Of a stretch of 64,000 bases of DNA, positions 1 to 8,181 are shown piece after piece (position 1 is the first letter of the stretch; the number at the start of each line of letters is the position of its first letter). Source of the stretch: Chloroflexota bacterium (GTDB lineage: Bacteria; Chloroflexota; Anaerolineae; Anaerolineales; Anaerolineaceae); contig JAJXZS010000044.1 in assembly GCA_021779955.1 (NCBI GenBank), positions 22,450-86,449 on the forward strand, read 5' to 3'. The position numbers were made by a program, and so were the translations under genes. The notes under the pieces are model-generated. The model was given only the letters and a program-made list of their open reading frames with translations. It searched no databases and had not been told where the DNA came from.

Positions 1-1418
1 AGGATTTCATAGATGCGCTGGGTACCGATGCGGCATGGATTACACTTACCGCAACTTTCCTTTCGGAAGAAGTTTAAGAGCACCCTTGCCAGGTCGATCA
101 CGCAGGTATCTTCAGCGCAGATGAGCAATGCACCTGAGCCAAGCGCTACTCCTGCCTTGCTGAACGAGTCGAAGTCCATCGGTGTATCCTGCATACTGGC
201 TGGGATGACCGAGCCTGAAGAACCGCCGGTCTGCGCCAGCTTGAACGCGGCGTCGTTCTTCATTCCCTTGGCGTAAATGGCGATGACTTCACGCAAGGTA
301 ATGCCCATCGGCACTTCGATCAGGCCGGTGACATTGACGTTTCCCAGAATGGTGTATACCTTGGTGCCGGGACTGGAGGGTGTGCCGAAACTGCGGTACC
401 AATCGGGGCCATGACGCAGAATTGGCGGGACATTTGCCAAAGTCTCGACATTGTTGACCAGGCTGGGTTTTCCCCAAAGGCCATGAGTCGTCGGGTAGGG
501 TGGTCGTGCGCGTGGTTCACCGCGTTTGCCTTCGATCGACTCGATGAGCGCGGTTTCCTCGCCGCAGATATAAGCTCCTGCTCCGCTATGAACGTGGAGC
601 TCAAAATTGAATCCGCTTCCCATCAAGTTCTCGCCAAGGAAGCCCATCTCGTATGCCTGCCCAATTGCGTGGACAAGGCGCTTCTGGGCAAGCTCGTATT
701 CGCCTCGAATGTAAATGTATCCTTCATCAGCACCCACCGCATAGGCGGCGATGGCCATGGCTTCGATGATAGCATGCGGGTCGCCTTCAAGGATCAATCG
801 ATCTTTGAAAGTACCGGGTTCGGATTCATCGGCATTACAGATGACATATTTCTTGTCGCCGGGTGCTTTTGCGACGAATTTCCACTTCGATCCGGTGGGG
901 AAGCCTGCACCGCCGCGTCCGCGCAGGCCGGCTTTCTCGAGTGTCTCATAGACATCGTTAGGTTTGAGCGTGGTCAGTGTGGTGACCAGCGCCTGGTAGC
1001 CATCGTGGATGATGTAGTCATCGATGGAATCAGGATCGATCAATCCGGCCCGCTCGAGAACGATGCGCTGTTCTGCTGGCAGCGTGCCTTTACGGGCGCT
1101 CAGCCAGGCAATCCGGCCGGTCAATTCACGGGTTGGCGCCTGGAAGCTCGATGCGATGCGGCCCTTGTAAAGGTGTTCTTCGACGATGGTATGAACATCT
1201 TCCGCCTTGACAGGACCGTAAACCACGGCTTCGGGGTAAACAATCACCATGGGGGAGGAATCGTGTCTGCCGACATCGCCAACCATTGTCAGCGAAATTT
1301 CATCTTGAAGATCGTATGACTTAATTTCCTGCTGGAGCTTTTGATAGACTTCATTTGCTCCGCGTTCGATGCTTAGCGGGTCGCTCGAAACCAGGACCAT
1401 TGATCTGAATGCTTTCAT
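1..1418 (-). CDS. NuoF-like flavoprotein subunit of NADH-linked hydrogenase/dehydrogenase (partial, 3' end off the window)
   Basis: The frame is open from an ATG at 1418 to the left edge, so the C-terminus is missing. It encodes a 51-kDa/NuoF/HndC-type subunit that takes electrons from NADH through FMN to Fe-S clusters. Visible motifs are GRGGAGFPTGSKW (NADH/FMN loop), ICNADESEPGTFKDR (FMN site), GAGAYICGEETAL and the cluster motif ESCGKCNPC near the edge. The first ~100 residues match the thioredoxin-like N-terminal domain of the neighbouring paralogue at 1976-3757, but every cysteine of that domain is gone (VSSDPLS where the paralogue has VCVDPEC). It lies 11 bp after the NuoE-like gene. 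Family assignment is firm; the physiological partner is inferred. Confidence 0.93.
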   Translation of the reverse strand, partial: MKAFRSMVLVSSDPLSIERGANEVYQKLQQEIKSYDLQDEISLTMVGDVGRHDSSPMVIVYPEAVVYGPVKAEDVHTIVEEHLYKGRIASSFQAPTRELTGRIAWLSARKGTLPAEQRIVLERAGLIDPDSIDDYIIHDGYQALVTTLTTLKPNDVYETLEKAGLRGRGGAGFPTGSKWKFVAKAPGDKKYVICNADESEPGTFKDRLILEGDPHAIIEAMAIAAYAVGADEGYIYIRGEYELAQKRLVHAIGQAYEMGFLGENLMGSGFNFELHVHSGAGAYICGEETALIESIEGKRGEPRARPPYPTTHGLWGKPSLVNNVETLANVPPILRHGPDWYRSFGTPSSPGTKVYTILGNVNVTGLIEVPMGITLREVIAIYAKGMKNDAAFKLAQTGGSSGSVIPASMQDTPMDFDSFSKAGVALGSGALLICAEDTCVIDLARVLLNFFRKESCGKCNPCRIGTQRIYEI

Positions 1419-1429
1419 GTCTGGTCTCC

Positions 1430-1909
1430 TTAGTGATATTTCGCGAGGATGGAAGATACCTGCGTGGGTTCGACATTGCCATAAATATCGCTGTCGATCA
1501 TCATCACAGGTCCGACGCCGCAGATGCCGAGGCAACTGGTAGTTTCGAGCGTCCACTTGCCGTCTGCACTGGTTTCTCCATCGAAAAGGTGAAGCTCATT
1601 TTGCAATGCACGCCAGACTTCACGTCCGCCGACTACATGGCAGGGCGCGCTCTCGCAAAACTGGATCACATGTTTTCCGCGGGGTTTGGTGGAAAGCATC
1701 CGGTAGAAAGAAGCGACGGAGAAGAGTTGGCTCGCGGGAACACGCAGTTGAGCGCTCACCTCATCGAGAGCCTCTTTTGGAAGGAACCCTATCTCACGGT
1801 TGAGCTCGTTAAGAATGGGAATCAACTCGTCCTTTGAAGCCCCGTACCGGGCAACAGCGGCCCGTACTGCTTCTTTGATTGACTTGCCATCACTTGCATC
1901 GATTGTCAT
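1430..1909 (-). CDS. NuoE-like [2Fe-2S] thioredoxin-fold subunit (second copy)
   Basis: A 159-residue protein of the 24-kDa/NuoE/HndA family. An N-terminal helical part (YGASKDELIPILNELNREIG) leads into a thioredoxin-like [2Fe-2S] domain whose four ligands are visible as CESAPC and CLGIC. The subunit passes electrons between the flavoprotein and downstream clusters. The ATG at 1909 is preferred over an in-frame start 30 bp upstream because GGAGG lies five bases before it. The gene is between the two NuoF-like genes, and it is the second NuoE-type gene in the operon (the other is at 4770-5288). It probably pairs with the partial NuoF copy that starts 11 bp downstream. Confidence 0.92.
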   Translation of the reverse strand: MTIDASDGKSIKEAVRAAVARYGASKDELIPILNELNREIGFLPKEALDEVSAQLRVPASQLFSVASFYRMLSTKPRGKHVIQFCESAPCHVVGGREVWRALQNELHLFDGETSADGKWTLETTSCLGICGVGPVMMIDSDIYGNVEPTQVSSILAKYH

Positions 1910-1975
1910 ACGATCCTCCACAGAGTGGTCTTCAATCAATTGGAGTCAACAGCGCAAATATCCGCTGATGAGTGA

Positions 1976-3757
1976 TTACTCGATCACAACAGCATTGAAA
2001 TTACAAACCTGCTTGCAGATACCGCAGCGGATGCAGATATCGGGATCGATCACATGAGTCTGGCGTCTTTCACCGCTGATCGCACCCACAGGGCAGTTGC
2101 GCGCGCAAACCGTGCAACCCGTGCACGCATCCGGCTGGATTTCATAGCGGATCAGAGCTTTACACACTTTGGCCGGGCATTTCTTCTCATAAATATGAGC
2201 TTCGAGCTCGGGCCTGAAATGCTTCAAAACCGACACGACCGGGTTTGGCGCTCCCTGTCCCAGGCCGCAAAGTGAATCCTGGCGGATCTGGGTGCTGAGC
2301 ATTTCGAGCGTCGGGATGTCCTCGGGTGTGCCTTTACCCGCGCAAATGCGCTCAAGGATCTCGAGCATACGGCGTGTGCCTACGCGGCAGGGTGTACATT
2401 TACCGCAGGATTCTTCCTGGATGAAATCCATGAAGTAGCGGGCAATATCCACCATGCAGGTCTCTTCATCCATAACGACCAGGCCGCCGGAGCCCATGAT
2501 GGAGCCGGCTTTTGCCAGTTCTTCATAGTCGATAGGTGTGTCGAGATATTCAGGAGTCAGACAGCCGCCCATCGGTCCGCCGGTTTGGATGGCTTTGAAA
2601 CCTTTGTCGTCCTTGATACCGCCGCCAATTTCAAAAATCACTTCGCGAAGGGTAATGCCAAGCGGAACCTCGATCAGGCCAGGTCGTTTGATGTCGCCGG
2701 CCAATGCGAAGGTCTTGGTGCCCTTGGATTTCTCAGTTCCCATGCCGGCAAACCATTCGGCGCCTCTCAGGATGATTTGAGGAACGTTGGCGTAAGTCTC
2801 GACATTGTTGATGTTCGAGGGCTTGCCAAAAAGACCTCTCACCGCTGGGAATGGAGGCCGAGGACGCGGCTCTCCGCGATTGCCTTCGATGGATGCCATC
2901 AAAGCCGTCTCTTCACCGCAAACAAAAGCGCCTGCGCCAATGCGCACTTCGAGATCAAAGTCGAAACCGCTCCCGAGAATATTCTTGCCCAACAGACCCA
3001 TGGCGCGGGCCTGCTCGATGGCAATACGAAGGGTGCGGACGGCGATCGGGTATTCGGCGCGGCAATAGACGTAGCCCTGGTTCGAGCCGATGGCATACGC
3101 CGCGATCATCATTCCTTCGATCACAGAGTGCGGATCGCCTTCGAGTACACGGCGGTTCATGAACGCGCCGGGATCGCCCTCATCGGCATTGCAGATGACA
3201 TACTTGGGCGTGTCGAGTGAAGCACGGCAAAGCTGCCATTTCTTTGCGGCAGGAAAGCCTGCACCACCACGACCGCGCAATCCCGATTTCAAAACATGGT
3301 CGATGACCTGTTCGGGCGTAAATTCCGTCAGTACCTTACCCAGGGCTTGGTATCCGTCCTGGGCGATATAGTCTTCGATATTTTCCGGGTCGATCGCACC
3401 ACAATTGCGCAGCACAACCCTGACTTCCTTGGCCGTTGGCGCGCTCAATTCTTCGTCGACTGCTTTGACTTCTTTGTCAATGAACTTCTGGGCGACGCGA
3501 CCCTTGAGGAAGTGTTCTTCAACAAGATAAGGTATGTCATCTTTCGTGAGCCCAACATAGTGGACCCCTTCGGGATATACCATCAATTCAGGACCATTGA
3601 AGCAGGAACCGATGCGTGAAGTCTCTAGAACCTGTACTTCGTCGATCAGCCCTTGTGAAACCAGTTCATCTTGTAGCGAGTCCTCAATATCGTGGGCACC
3701 TTTACCCAGGCATTCAGGGTCCACACATACGAGAACATGAGATCGATAATACGTCAT
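1976..3757 (-). CDS. HndC/NuoF-type NADH-binding flavoprotein with C-terminal 2[4Fe-4S] ferredoxin domain
   Basis: A 593-residue electron-input subunit. In order: thioredoxin-like [2Fe-2S] domain (about 1-100, CVDPEC and GSCFNGPE), NADH/FMN domain (GRGGAGFPAAKKW, ICNADEGDPGAF), SLBB linker, [4Fe-4S] helical domain (ESCGKCTPC with a later SLCGLG), and a C-terminal bacterial ferredoxin pair (CTGCTVCARNCP and CIRCGICKQVC). This architecture is that of HndC/HydB in NAD(P)-linked, often electron-bifurcating, [FeFe] hydrogenases and of formate dehydrogenase beta subunits. It sits in the Hnd-like order NuoE, HndB, NuoF. No catalytic hydrogenase subunit is inside the window, so the terminal reaction is inferred. 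Confidence 0.95.
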   Translation of the reverse strand: MTYYRSHVLVCVDPECLGKGAHDIEDSLQDELVSQGLIDEVQVLETSRIGSCFNGPELMVYPEGVHYVGLTKDDIPYLVEEHFLKGRVAQKFIDKEVKAVDEELSAPTAKEVRVVLRNCGAIDPENIEDYIAQDGYQALGKVLTEFTPEQVIDHVLKSGLRGRGGAGFPAAKKWQLCRASLDTPKYVICNADEGDPGAFMNRRVLEGDPHSVIEGMMIAAYAIGSNQGYVYCRAEYPIAVRTLRIAIEQARAMGLLGKNILGSGFDFDLEVRIGAGAFVCGEETALMASIEGNRGEPRPRPPFPAVRGLFGKPSNINNVETYANVPQIILRGAEWFAGMGTEKSKGTKTFALAGDIKRPGLIEVPLGITLREVIFEIGGGIKDDKGFKAIQTGGPMGGCLTPEYLDTPIDYEELAKAGSIMGSGGLVVMDEETCMVDIARYFMDFIQEESCGKCTPCRVGTRRMLEILERICAGKGTPEDIPTLEMLSTQIRQDSLCGLGQGAPNPVVSVLKHFRPELEAHIYEKKCPAKVCKALIRYEIQPDACTGCTVCARNCPVGAISGERRQTHVIDPDICIRCGICKQVCNFNAVVIE

Positions 3758-3808
3758 TAGAATTACCCTGTTTTCTATATTGTGATGAGACTACGTGCGA
3801 AAACGAGA

Positions 3809-4177
3809 CTACATTGGAATGACATGGTCTTGCACGATTTTGTGTTTGACTACGTGCTCGCGCACGATCTTCTTCGCAATATCGGGGCTGACTTTTCCGT
3901 ATGTGACCTTGGGCTCTTCGCCGATGATCACTTCGACAATGGGTTCTTTTTCGCACAAGCCGATGCATCCGGTCTGTGAGACGATAACGCCGTTGATCGA
4001 ATCCGATTCGATCGTCTCGAGGATCGATTTCATGGCATCGCGCGCACCGGCAGCAATACCGCAAGTACCCATACCAACGATGATTTGGGCAGCCCCAGAG
4101 GTGGCTTTGGCGCTCTTCTTTTTGAGGGCTTCTTCGCGTGCATGTTTCAAGTCTTCGAGGCTTTTAATGGTGGACAT
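3809..4177 (-). CDS. HndB-like (2Fe-2S) ferredoxin domain protein
   Basis: A 122-residue thioredoxin-like [2Fe-2S] ferredoxin. A short charged N-terminus (residues 1-28, helix with many Lys/Glu) precedes the domain, whose Cys ligands are in VGMGTCGIAAGA and TGCIGLCEKEP. AGGAG lies six bases before the ATG. Proteins of this size between NuoE and NuoF genes are called HndB in NADP-reducing hydrogenases and carry electrons within the complex. It lies 51 bp upstream of the HndC-like gene and 40 bp downstream of the HATPase gene, all in one direction. Confidence 0.88.
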   Translation of the reverse strand: MSTIKSLEDLKHAREEALKKKSAKATSGAAQIIVGMGTCGIAAGARDAMKSILETIESDSINGVIVSQTGCIGLCEKEPIVEVIIGEEPKVTYGKVSPDIAKKIVREHVVKHKIVQDHVIPM

Positions 4178-4217
4178 AGTTTTCTCCTGCAGACTCAGGT
4201 TTTTCGATCTCGCTGGC

Positions 4218-4763
4218 CTAACCTTGTTGAATTTCCTTTACGCCGGTTTCCAGCATTTCGCGTAAACAACTCAAAACGGGTGGTTCTGTCATCGCCACGC
4301 CATCGAGTTCTGCTTTGATGGGTGCGTCGTCGAATCTGTAGCTCTGGTCATCGAAGCGATAGTTGAAAACCCAATGAACCGGTGGGTTCGCCACGACCAG
4401 ACTCAGGATTGTCGAGGGCAGGTCGCCGAGCGGCATGCGATCGATGTGACTGCGCTGGAAATGTACTTCCAGGACTGTGCCGACCGCTTTTTGGGATCGA
4501 ATCGCCAAACCGCCGTTACACAACTCTGCTGCTTCCTTGAGCAGCGGAATGCCCAGTCCAACCTTTCGGGTTGTCCGGCTGGTGACGAATGGGTCGATCA
4601 CTTTGGCTGTGGTATCCGCATCCATCCCGCGTCCATCGTCTTCGATACTCATTTGTAAAAGATCCATACGTGTATCTTCAGTTACACTGATCTGGATATT
4701 CATTGCACCGGCAGCAATGCTGTTCTCTGCAATATCCAAAAGGTGGAGCGAGAGTTCGCGCAA
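4218..4763 (-). CDS. Small HATPase-domain protein of hydrogenase cluster (anti-sigma/kinase-like ATPase)
   Basis: A 181-residue protein with a GHKL ATP-binding fold. The N box (LLDIAENSIAAGA), G1 box (DDGRGMD) and a G2-like box (RKVGLGIPLLKEAAEL) are visible. There is no dimerisation/phosphoacceptor His domain and no sensor, so it is not a normal histidine kinase. The start is TTG at 4763 in TTGCGCGAACTC; the upstream NuoE gene stops six bases before it and its end carries AAGGA as the likely ribosome site. Such proteins occur in clusters with NuoE/HndB/NuoF and DRTGG proteins; their role (redox or assembly signalling) is not known from the sequence. Confidence 0.8.
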   Translation of the reverse strand: MRELSLHLLDIAENSIAAGAMNIQISVTEDTRMDLLQMSIEDDGRGMDADTTAKVIDPFVTSRTTRKVGLGIPLLKEAAELCNGGLAIRSQKAVGTVLEVHFQRSHIDRMPLGDLPSTILSLVVANPPVHWVFNYRFDDQSYRFDDAPIKAELDGVAMTEPPVLSCLREMLETGVKEIQQG

Positions 4764-4769
4764 ACCGAA

Positions 4770-5288
4770 CTATCCTTGTTCCTGAACCGGCTTTAAAGCT
4801 TGCGGTAATTTGTTCGGGCGCATCTTTCCCTGGATGTTCTCGTCTACTACGATCACCGGAGCTTGTGAACAGGCGCCGACACATCGGCAGATCTCCATGG
4901 TGATCATTCCATCTGCTGTGGTCTGCCCCGGTTCGATCCCCAGGATTTGCTTTGCTTTTTCTAGCAATTGAGGAGTGCCGCCAACGTAACAGGCGGTGCC
5001 CATGCAGAACTTGACAGTGTGCTTTCCCCGAGGGGTGGTGGTAAAGAAAGAATAGAAAGTGACCACCCCGTGTACCCGGGAAATGGGAACCTGCAGGCGT
5101 TCGGCGACGTAGTCTTGCATCGGTTCAGAGATGAACCCGATCTTGGCTTGCAGCTCATTGAGTACCACCATGGTGGCGCCTGGTCTGGCTTTGTTATCGT
5201 CAATGATTTGGTCGATGGTGCTCTTGAGGTTAGGATCCATAAGGGGATCATTCTTTGGTATTTTGAGATCAGCGGTCATTGTTGCCAT
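4770..5288 (-). CDS. HndA/NuoE-type [2Fe-2S] subunit
   Basis: A 172-residue 24-kDa-family subunit. The four [2Fe-2S] ligands are in FCMGTACYVGG and CRCVGACSQAP. The helical N-terminal half (TIDQIIDDNKARPGATMVVL) is typical of stand-alone NuoE/HndA. It starts at ATG 5288 (a second ATG nine bases in is possible) and is the first gene after a 210-bp non-coding gap, so it may head its own transcript. It probably pairs with the HndC-like protein at 1976-3757. Compared with the other NuoE copy it is slightly longer and keeps all ligands. Confidence 0.93.
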   Translation of the reverse strand: MATMTADLKIPKNDPLMDPNLKSTIDQIIDDNKARPGATMVVLNELQAKIGFISEPMQDYVAERLQVPISRVHGVVTFYSFFTTTPRGKHTVKFCMGTACYVGGTPQLLEKAKQILGIEPGQTTADGMITMEICRCVGACSQAPVIVVDENIQGKMRPNKLPQALKPVQEQG

Positions 5289-5498
5289 AACGAATTAGGC
5301 TCCGGGTATAAAGTTGATAAACATTGTAAACTTACCCTGATTACACCAGCATCAGTTTACTCTTGTGCGCAGAAACAGACAATGAATGAATGTCACCAGA
5401 AGACATGTAACTCATCTAATAAACAAACTATCGAAAGCGTTGGTTGTATCTAAACCGAGTTTCAATTTTATCGCGAAACGGGATATTTCACAACACAT
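5289..5498. other. 210-bp intergenic region, probable control region of the NuoE-HndB-NuoF genes
   Basis: This is the only long gap inside the minus-strand redox operon. It contains an inverted repeat GTAAACT...AGTTTAC (arms near 5329 and 5353, about 20 bp apart). Just past the PHP stop codon there is a TTGTGAAATAT sequence on the minus strand (5483-5493), which resembles one half of a Rex operator. No convincing -35/-10 pair was found, and I see no RNA gene here. The regulatory role is inference only. Confidence 0.3.
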
Positions 5499-6236
5499 TC
5501 ACGAGATGGTGAGCTTCCTGTCCTCAGAACTGCGTATAGCCAATATTATCTCTTCAATCGTTGGAGATTCTATTGTGAAGTTATTGGCGCCCAAAAATTC
5601 ATTCAAGCTGTGCGCATCGCCGCCGCGGAGGAGTGGAAACGACTTTATTTGGGGGAATTGCGATTCAATACGACTGATGGAGAGGTGACGCGAGATCTCG
5701 AGAGCCTCGATGGGAATGTCTGTGGGTACGAAGCCCAGGTTCTCGATGAGGCCAAACGCTTTACGGTCGACATGCGCGGGAATGAACAGACCATCCAACG
5801 AATCGACAAGATTGAACGCCTGCGTGATGGTCAGGCTTGTTGAGATAATGAGAAGCCTGTCTTCCCGCCGTATGAACTCACCAGTTTCATCCACCACGAA
5901 TTGCTCGCCAAAGTGCTCAGGTTGATTCTGCATTCGGGGAAGAGAGGCATCCACGACTTTCTGCAGTTCCTCAAGCTGGTCGAGCCGGTCGAACAGGCAC
6001 AGGCAATGCACCTCTTCCGAGGTCTGCAGCTCCATCCCGGGCAAAACCGTGAGGGGCAAGCCGGTCGCGGCTTTTTGGACAGCCTGCACATTCGCGCTTG
6101 AGTTGTGATCGGTAATGGCGATGATGTCGATCCCTTGTTCGATGGCAGTCTCCACGATCAATGGCGGGATCATCTCCACCTCGGCGCACGGGGAGAGTAC
6201 CGTATGAACGTGCAATTCAGCGCGATAAGTTTTCAA
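5499..6236 (-). CDS. PHP-domain metal-dependent phosphoesterase
   Basis: A 245-residue PHP-fold protein. The N-terminus has the first metal motif (ELHVHTVLSPCAE) and the second (IAITDHNSSANV); later histidines occur in IPAHVDRKAFG and RGGDAHSLNEF. These match the polymerase/histidinol-phosphatase superfamily, whose members hydrolyse phosphoesters with three metals. It has no polymerase domain. It starts 18 bp after the DRTGG gene and shares its direction. PHP proteins of this kind are found beside DRTGG and CBS/HATPase genes in hydrogenase operons; the substrate is unknown. Confidence 0.88.
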   Translation of the reverse strand: MKTYRAELHVHTVLSPCAEVEMIPPLIVETAIEQGIDIIAITDHNSSANVQAVQKAATGLPLTVLPGMELQTSEEVHCLCLFDRLDQLEELQKVVDASLPRMQNQPEHFGEQFVVDETGEFIRREDRLLIISTSLTITQAFNLVDSLDGLFIPAHVDRKAFGLIENLGFVPTDIPIEALEISRHLSISRIESQFPQIKSFPLLRGGDAHSLNEFLGANNFTIESPTIEEIILAIRSSEDRKLTIS

Positions 6237-6254
6237 GAGAACTCTTGACGTTAT

Positions 6255-6611
6255 CTATTCCAGTGAAGATTTACACCTGATGCCCAATTCCCACAACTTG
6301 CCGGCGATTTCAAAAGTAGTTTTTTTGGTCGATAATAGAATGACGCCTTCTTCGTTCGCTTTGGTGATGGTTGCATCTTCTGGCGAGGCGCCTTCGGTAA
6401 TGATGATAGCGGACAGGTCCAGCAGCGAAGCCACTGCAATGATGTTGCCGTGCGCCTGAAGGGTGACCCAAATCGAATGCCGGGCGGCGCCTGACATTAC
6501 GCAGCTGAGCAAGTCGGCTGCATAGCCACAGGACGGTTCGAAGGCTGAAAACTCTTTTGCTTCGGTTAATGGAGTAAGCTCCAGTGCGTCGATAATTTGC
6601 TGCAAATTCAT
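6255..6611 (-). CDS. DRTGG-domain protein (first of two)
   Basis: A 118-residue single-domain protein. The DRTGG domain (named after the family motif, here degenerate) is recognised from the pattern CGYAADLLSCVMSGA, then VTLQAHGNIIAVASLLDLSAI and a final helix. ATG 6611 is chosen over an upstream in-frame codon because AAGGAGAG lies six bases before it and the CBS-HATPase gene ends one base upstream. The same fold occurs in phosphotransacetylase N-domains and in small proteins of hydrogenase clusters. The paralogue at 7632-8003 shares the G-C-G/A-D-L and second-helix pattern. Confidence 0.8.
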   Translation of the reverse strand: MNLQQIIDALELTPLTEAKEFSAFEPSCGYAADLLSCVMSGAARHSIWVTLQAHGNIIAVASLLDLSAIIITEGASPEDATITKANEEGVILLSTKKTTFEIAGKLWELGIRCKSSLE

Positions 6612-6612
6612 C

Positions 6613-7611
6613 TCAACTCTCCTTGTTTTGACCGAAGCCTTCACCCATCACTTCTTGGTTGGGCAGAAAGATCTTCATTTTAAGGTTTGTGCCTTTTCCA
6701 ATGATCGATTCGAGGCGCATCGAATCCACGCAGCGCTGAATGTTAACCAGGCCCATGCCTGCGCCAAAGCCCAATTCGCGAACATCATCATCGGCGGTGG
6801 AGAACCCGGGGCGCATCGCAAGATCCACATCTTCGATACCTGGTCCGTCATCGTAAGCGTTGATCGCAATTTGATGCGGCTCGATTTCGGCGCGAATTAC
6901 GCCTCCATTTGTGGTGTGGATGATCAGATTCATTTCAGCTTCGTATACCGCTATCCCAGCCCGCCTGGCGATCTGCGGAGTTGCACCCAGGCGCAGCAAC
7001 GCGCGTTTTATTTTCGATGAGGCAGCGCCGCCGAGGACAAAGTCGCCTTTCTTGATGTTATAGCGCAAGATCAGACTTGAACGGTCGCTCTCGATATCCT
7101 CAAAGAGGTGGCTTGCGCGGTAGCGCCTGACTTCCTCTTCATGATAATCGTGCTGCAGAGCGGCTAGAATGCCGCGGGTAAGATCGCCCTTGGTGATAAT
7201 ACCCACCAGGCTGTCATGCTCATCGAGCACAGGAAACCGCCCGTAATGGGTGGCTGCAAATTGCTTCAATGCTTCGACAACCGGATCTTTGCTGCGGATC
7301 GACTGTGGATTCGTGGTCATGTAATCGGAAATTGAAGCGGCCAGATCGTTCAATCGCAAGCAGCGAATCAGGTCTTCCATGCTGATCAAACCCACAAGCT
7401 TGCCTTTGGCAACAACAGGCGCACCGGAGATGCGTTCTTCACGAAATGCTTCGAGCGCATCCTGCATCGTGGCATCCGGGGCAAGCGTCTTCAGGTCCTT
7501 GGTCATCACCTCTTCAACCTTGAGTTCGTAGGCCAACTCTTCGGTTCGGGTGATGTTTTCGGCATCCTGATCGGTCATGGGCTTCTTTTGACTTTCAGAA
7601 ACCGGGCTCAT
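6613..7611 (-). CDS. CBS-pair and HATPase fusion protein
   Basis: A 332-residue soluble protein with two parts. Residues about 30-155 are two CBS repeats (EVMTKDLKTLAPDATMQDAL and SDYMTTNPQSIRSKDPVVEAL), which usually bind adenine nucleotides. Residues about 180-320 are an RsbW/RsbT-type GHKL ATPase (INAYDDGPGIEDVDLA as G1; GFGAGMGLVNIQRCVD as G2). There is no phosphoacceptor His domain. The combination suggests an energy-charge sensor coupled to a protein-kinase or anti-sigma-like output. GAGG lies before the ATG at 7611. It is followed one base later by a DRTGG gene. Confidence 0.87.
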   Translation of the reverse strand: MSPVSESQKKPMTDQDAENITRTEELAYELKVEEVMTKDLKTLAPDATMQDALEAFREERISGAPVVAKGKLVGLISMEDLIRCLRLNDLAASISDYMTTNPQSIRSKDPVVEALKQFAATHYGRFPVLDEHDSLVGIITKGDLTRGILAALQHDYHEEEVRRYRASHLFEDIESDRSSLILRYNIKKGDFVLGGAASSKIKRALLRLGATPQIARRAGIAVYEAEMNLIIHTTNGGVIRAEIEPHQIAINAYDDGPGIEDVDLAMRPGFSTADDDVRELGFGAGMGLVNIQRCVDSMRLESIIGKGTNLKMKIFLPNQEVMGEGFGQNKES

Positions 7612-7631
7612 TCGATCCTCTAAAATGAAGA

Positions 7632-8003
7632 CTAATCACAGGCTGGGCTGTTCACAGACCTTTCAAGACTGGGTAAGCCTGCCTGGTAGAGTTTTCCGCA
7701 TAAAGCAAACATTCCAAACGGTGATGAGATCAAGGCGATATGTTCTTTTTCGGCGAGCTCAAGCGTCTCTCTTGCCGGTACTTTTCCGCGCACAAGGATA
7801 ATGGCAGCCACGTCCGCCATTTGGGCCGTGCGAACGACCTGGGGATTGCATAAGCCGGTTAAAAGAACAGCTTCGGGTTGAATCGATGCCAGCACGTCGC
7901 TCATCAAATCTGCGCCACATCCGCCTCTAATCTCACGCATGAGATTGGCAGAAGGATTCAATAACGTACCATCGATCAGGGTGACTAACTCTTTGACATT
8001 CAT
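7632..8003 (-). CDS. DRTGG-domain protein (second of two), first gene of the redox operon
   Basis: A 123-residue protein of the same small family as 6255-6611, with GGCGADLMSDVLASIQPEAV, then TAQMADVAAIILVRGKVP and a last segment SSPFGMFALCGKLYQAGL. ATG 8003 is preferred because GGAAG lies about seven bases upstream; an in-frame ATG at 8039 has no clear site. It lies 179 bp from the divergent hisS gene, so promoters for both must be in that gap. Its function is unknown; it is probably a ligand-binding regulator in the cluster. Confidence 0.78.
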   Translation of the reverse strand: MNVKELVTLIDGTLLNPSANLMREIRGGCGADLMSDVLASIQPEAVLLTGLCNPQVVRTAQMADVAAIILVRGKVPARETLELAEKEHIALISSPFGMFALCGKLYQAGLPSLERSVNSPACD

Positions 8004-8181
8004 ATAAACTTCCGGAAGATGAGAATTTTGCAGGTCCACAAATGGAATATAAGACTGAAATAATTTACCATTTGAAGTTTATCATGAATACCGGGGTCAG
8101 ATGCCATAATTCGAAGCGAACTTCGGCACCAATCTCTTTTATACGTTAAAATCATCCTTAATCTAGATCAAAGGAAATCCT
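8004..8181. promoter_or_regulatory. Divergent promoter region between the redox operon and hisS
   Basis: On the plus strand TAAAAT at 8147-8152 can serve as a -10 for hisS, and AAAGGAAATCCT directly before the ATG is its ribosome site. On the minus strand TATATT (8047-8052 reversed) is a possible -10 for the DRTGG gene. Neither has a good -35. A small hairpin CGAAG-CGAA-CTTCG lies near 8113-8126. Confidence 0.35.

Noticed and set aside
411..1319. 302-residue plus-strand ORF
   Set aside because: Antisense to the NuoF-like partial gene, with composition of a shadow frame.
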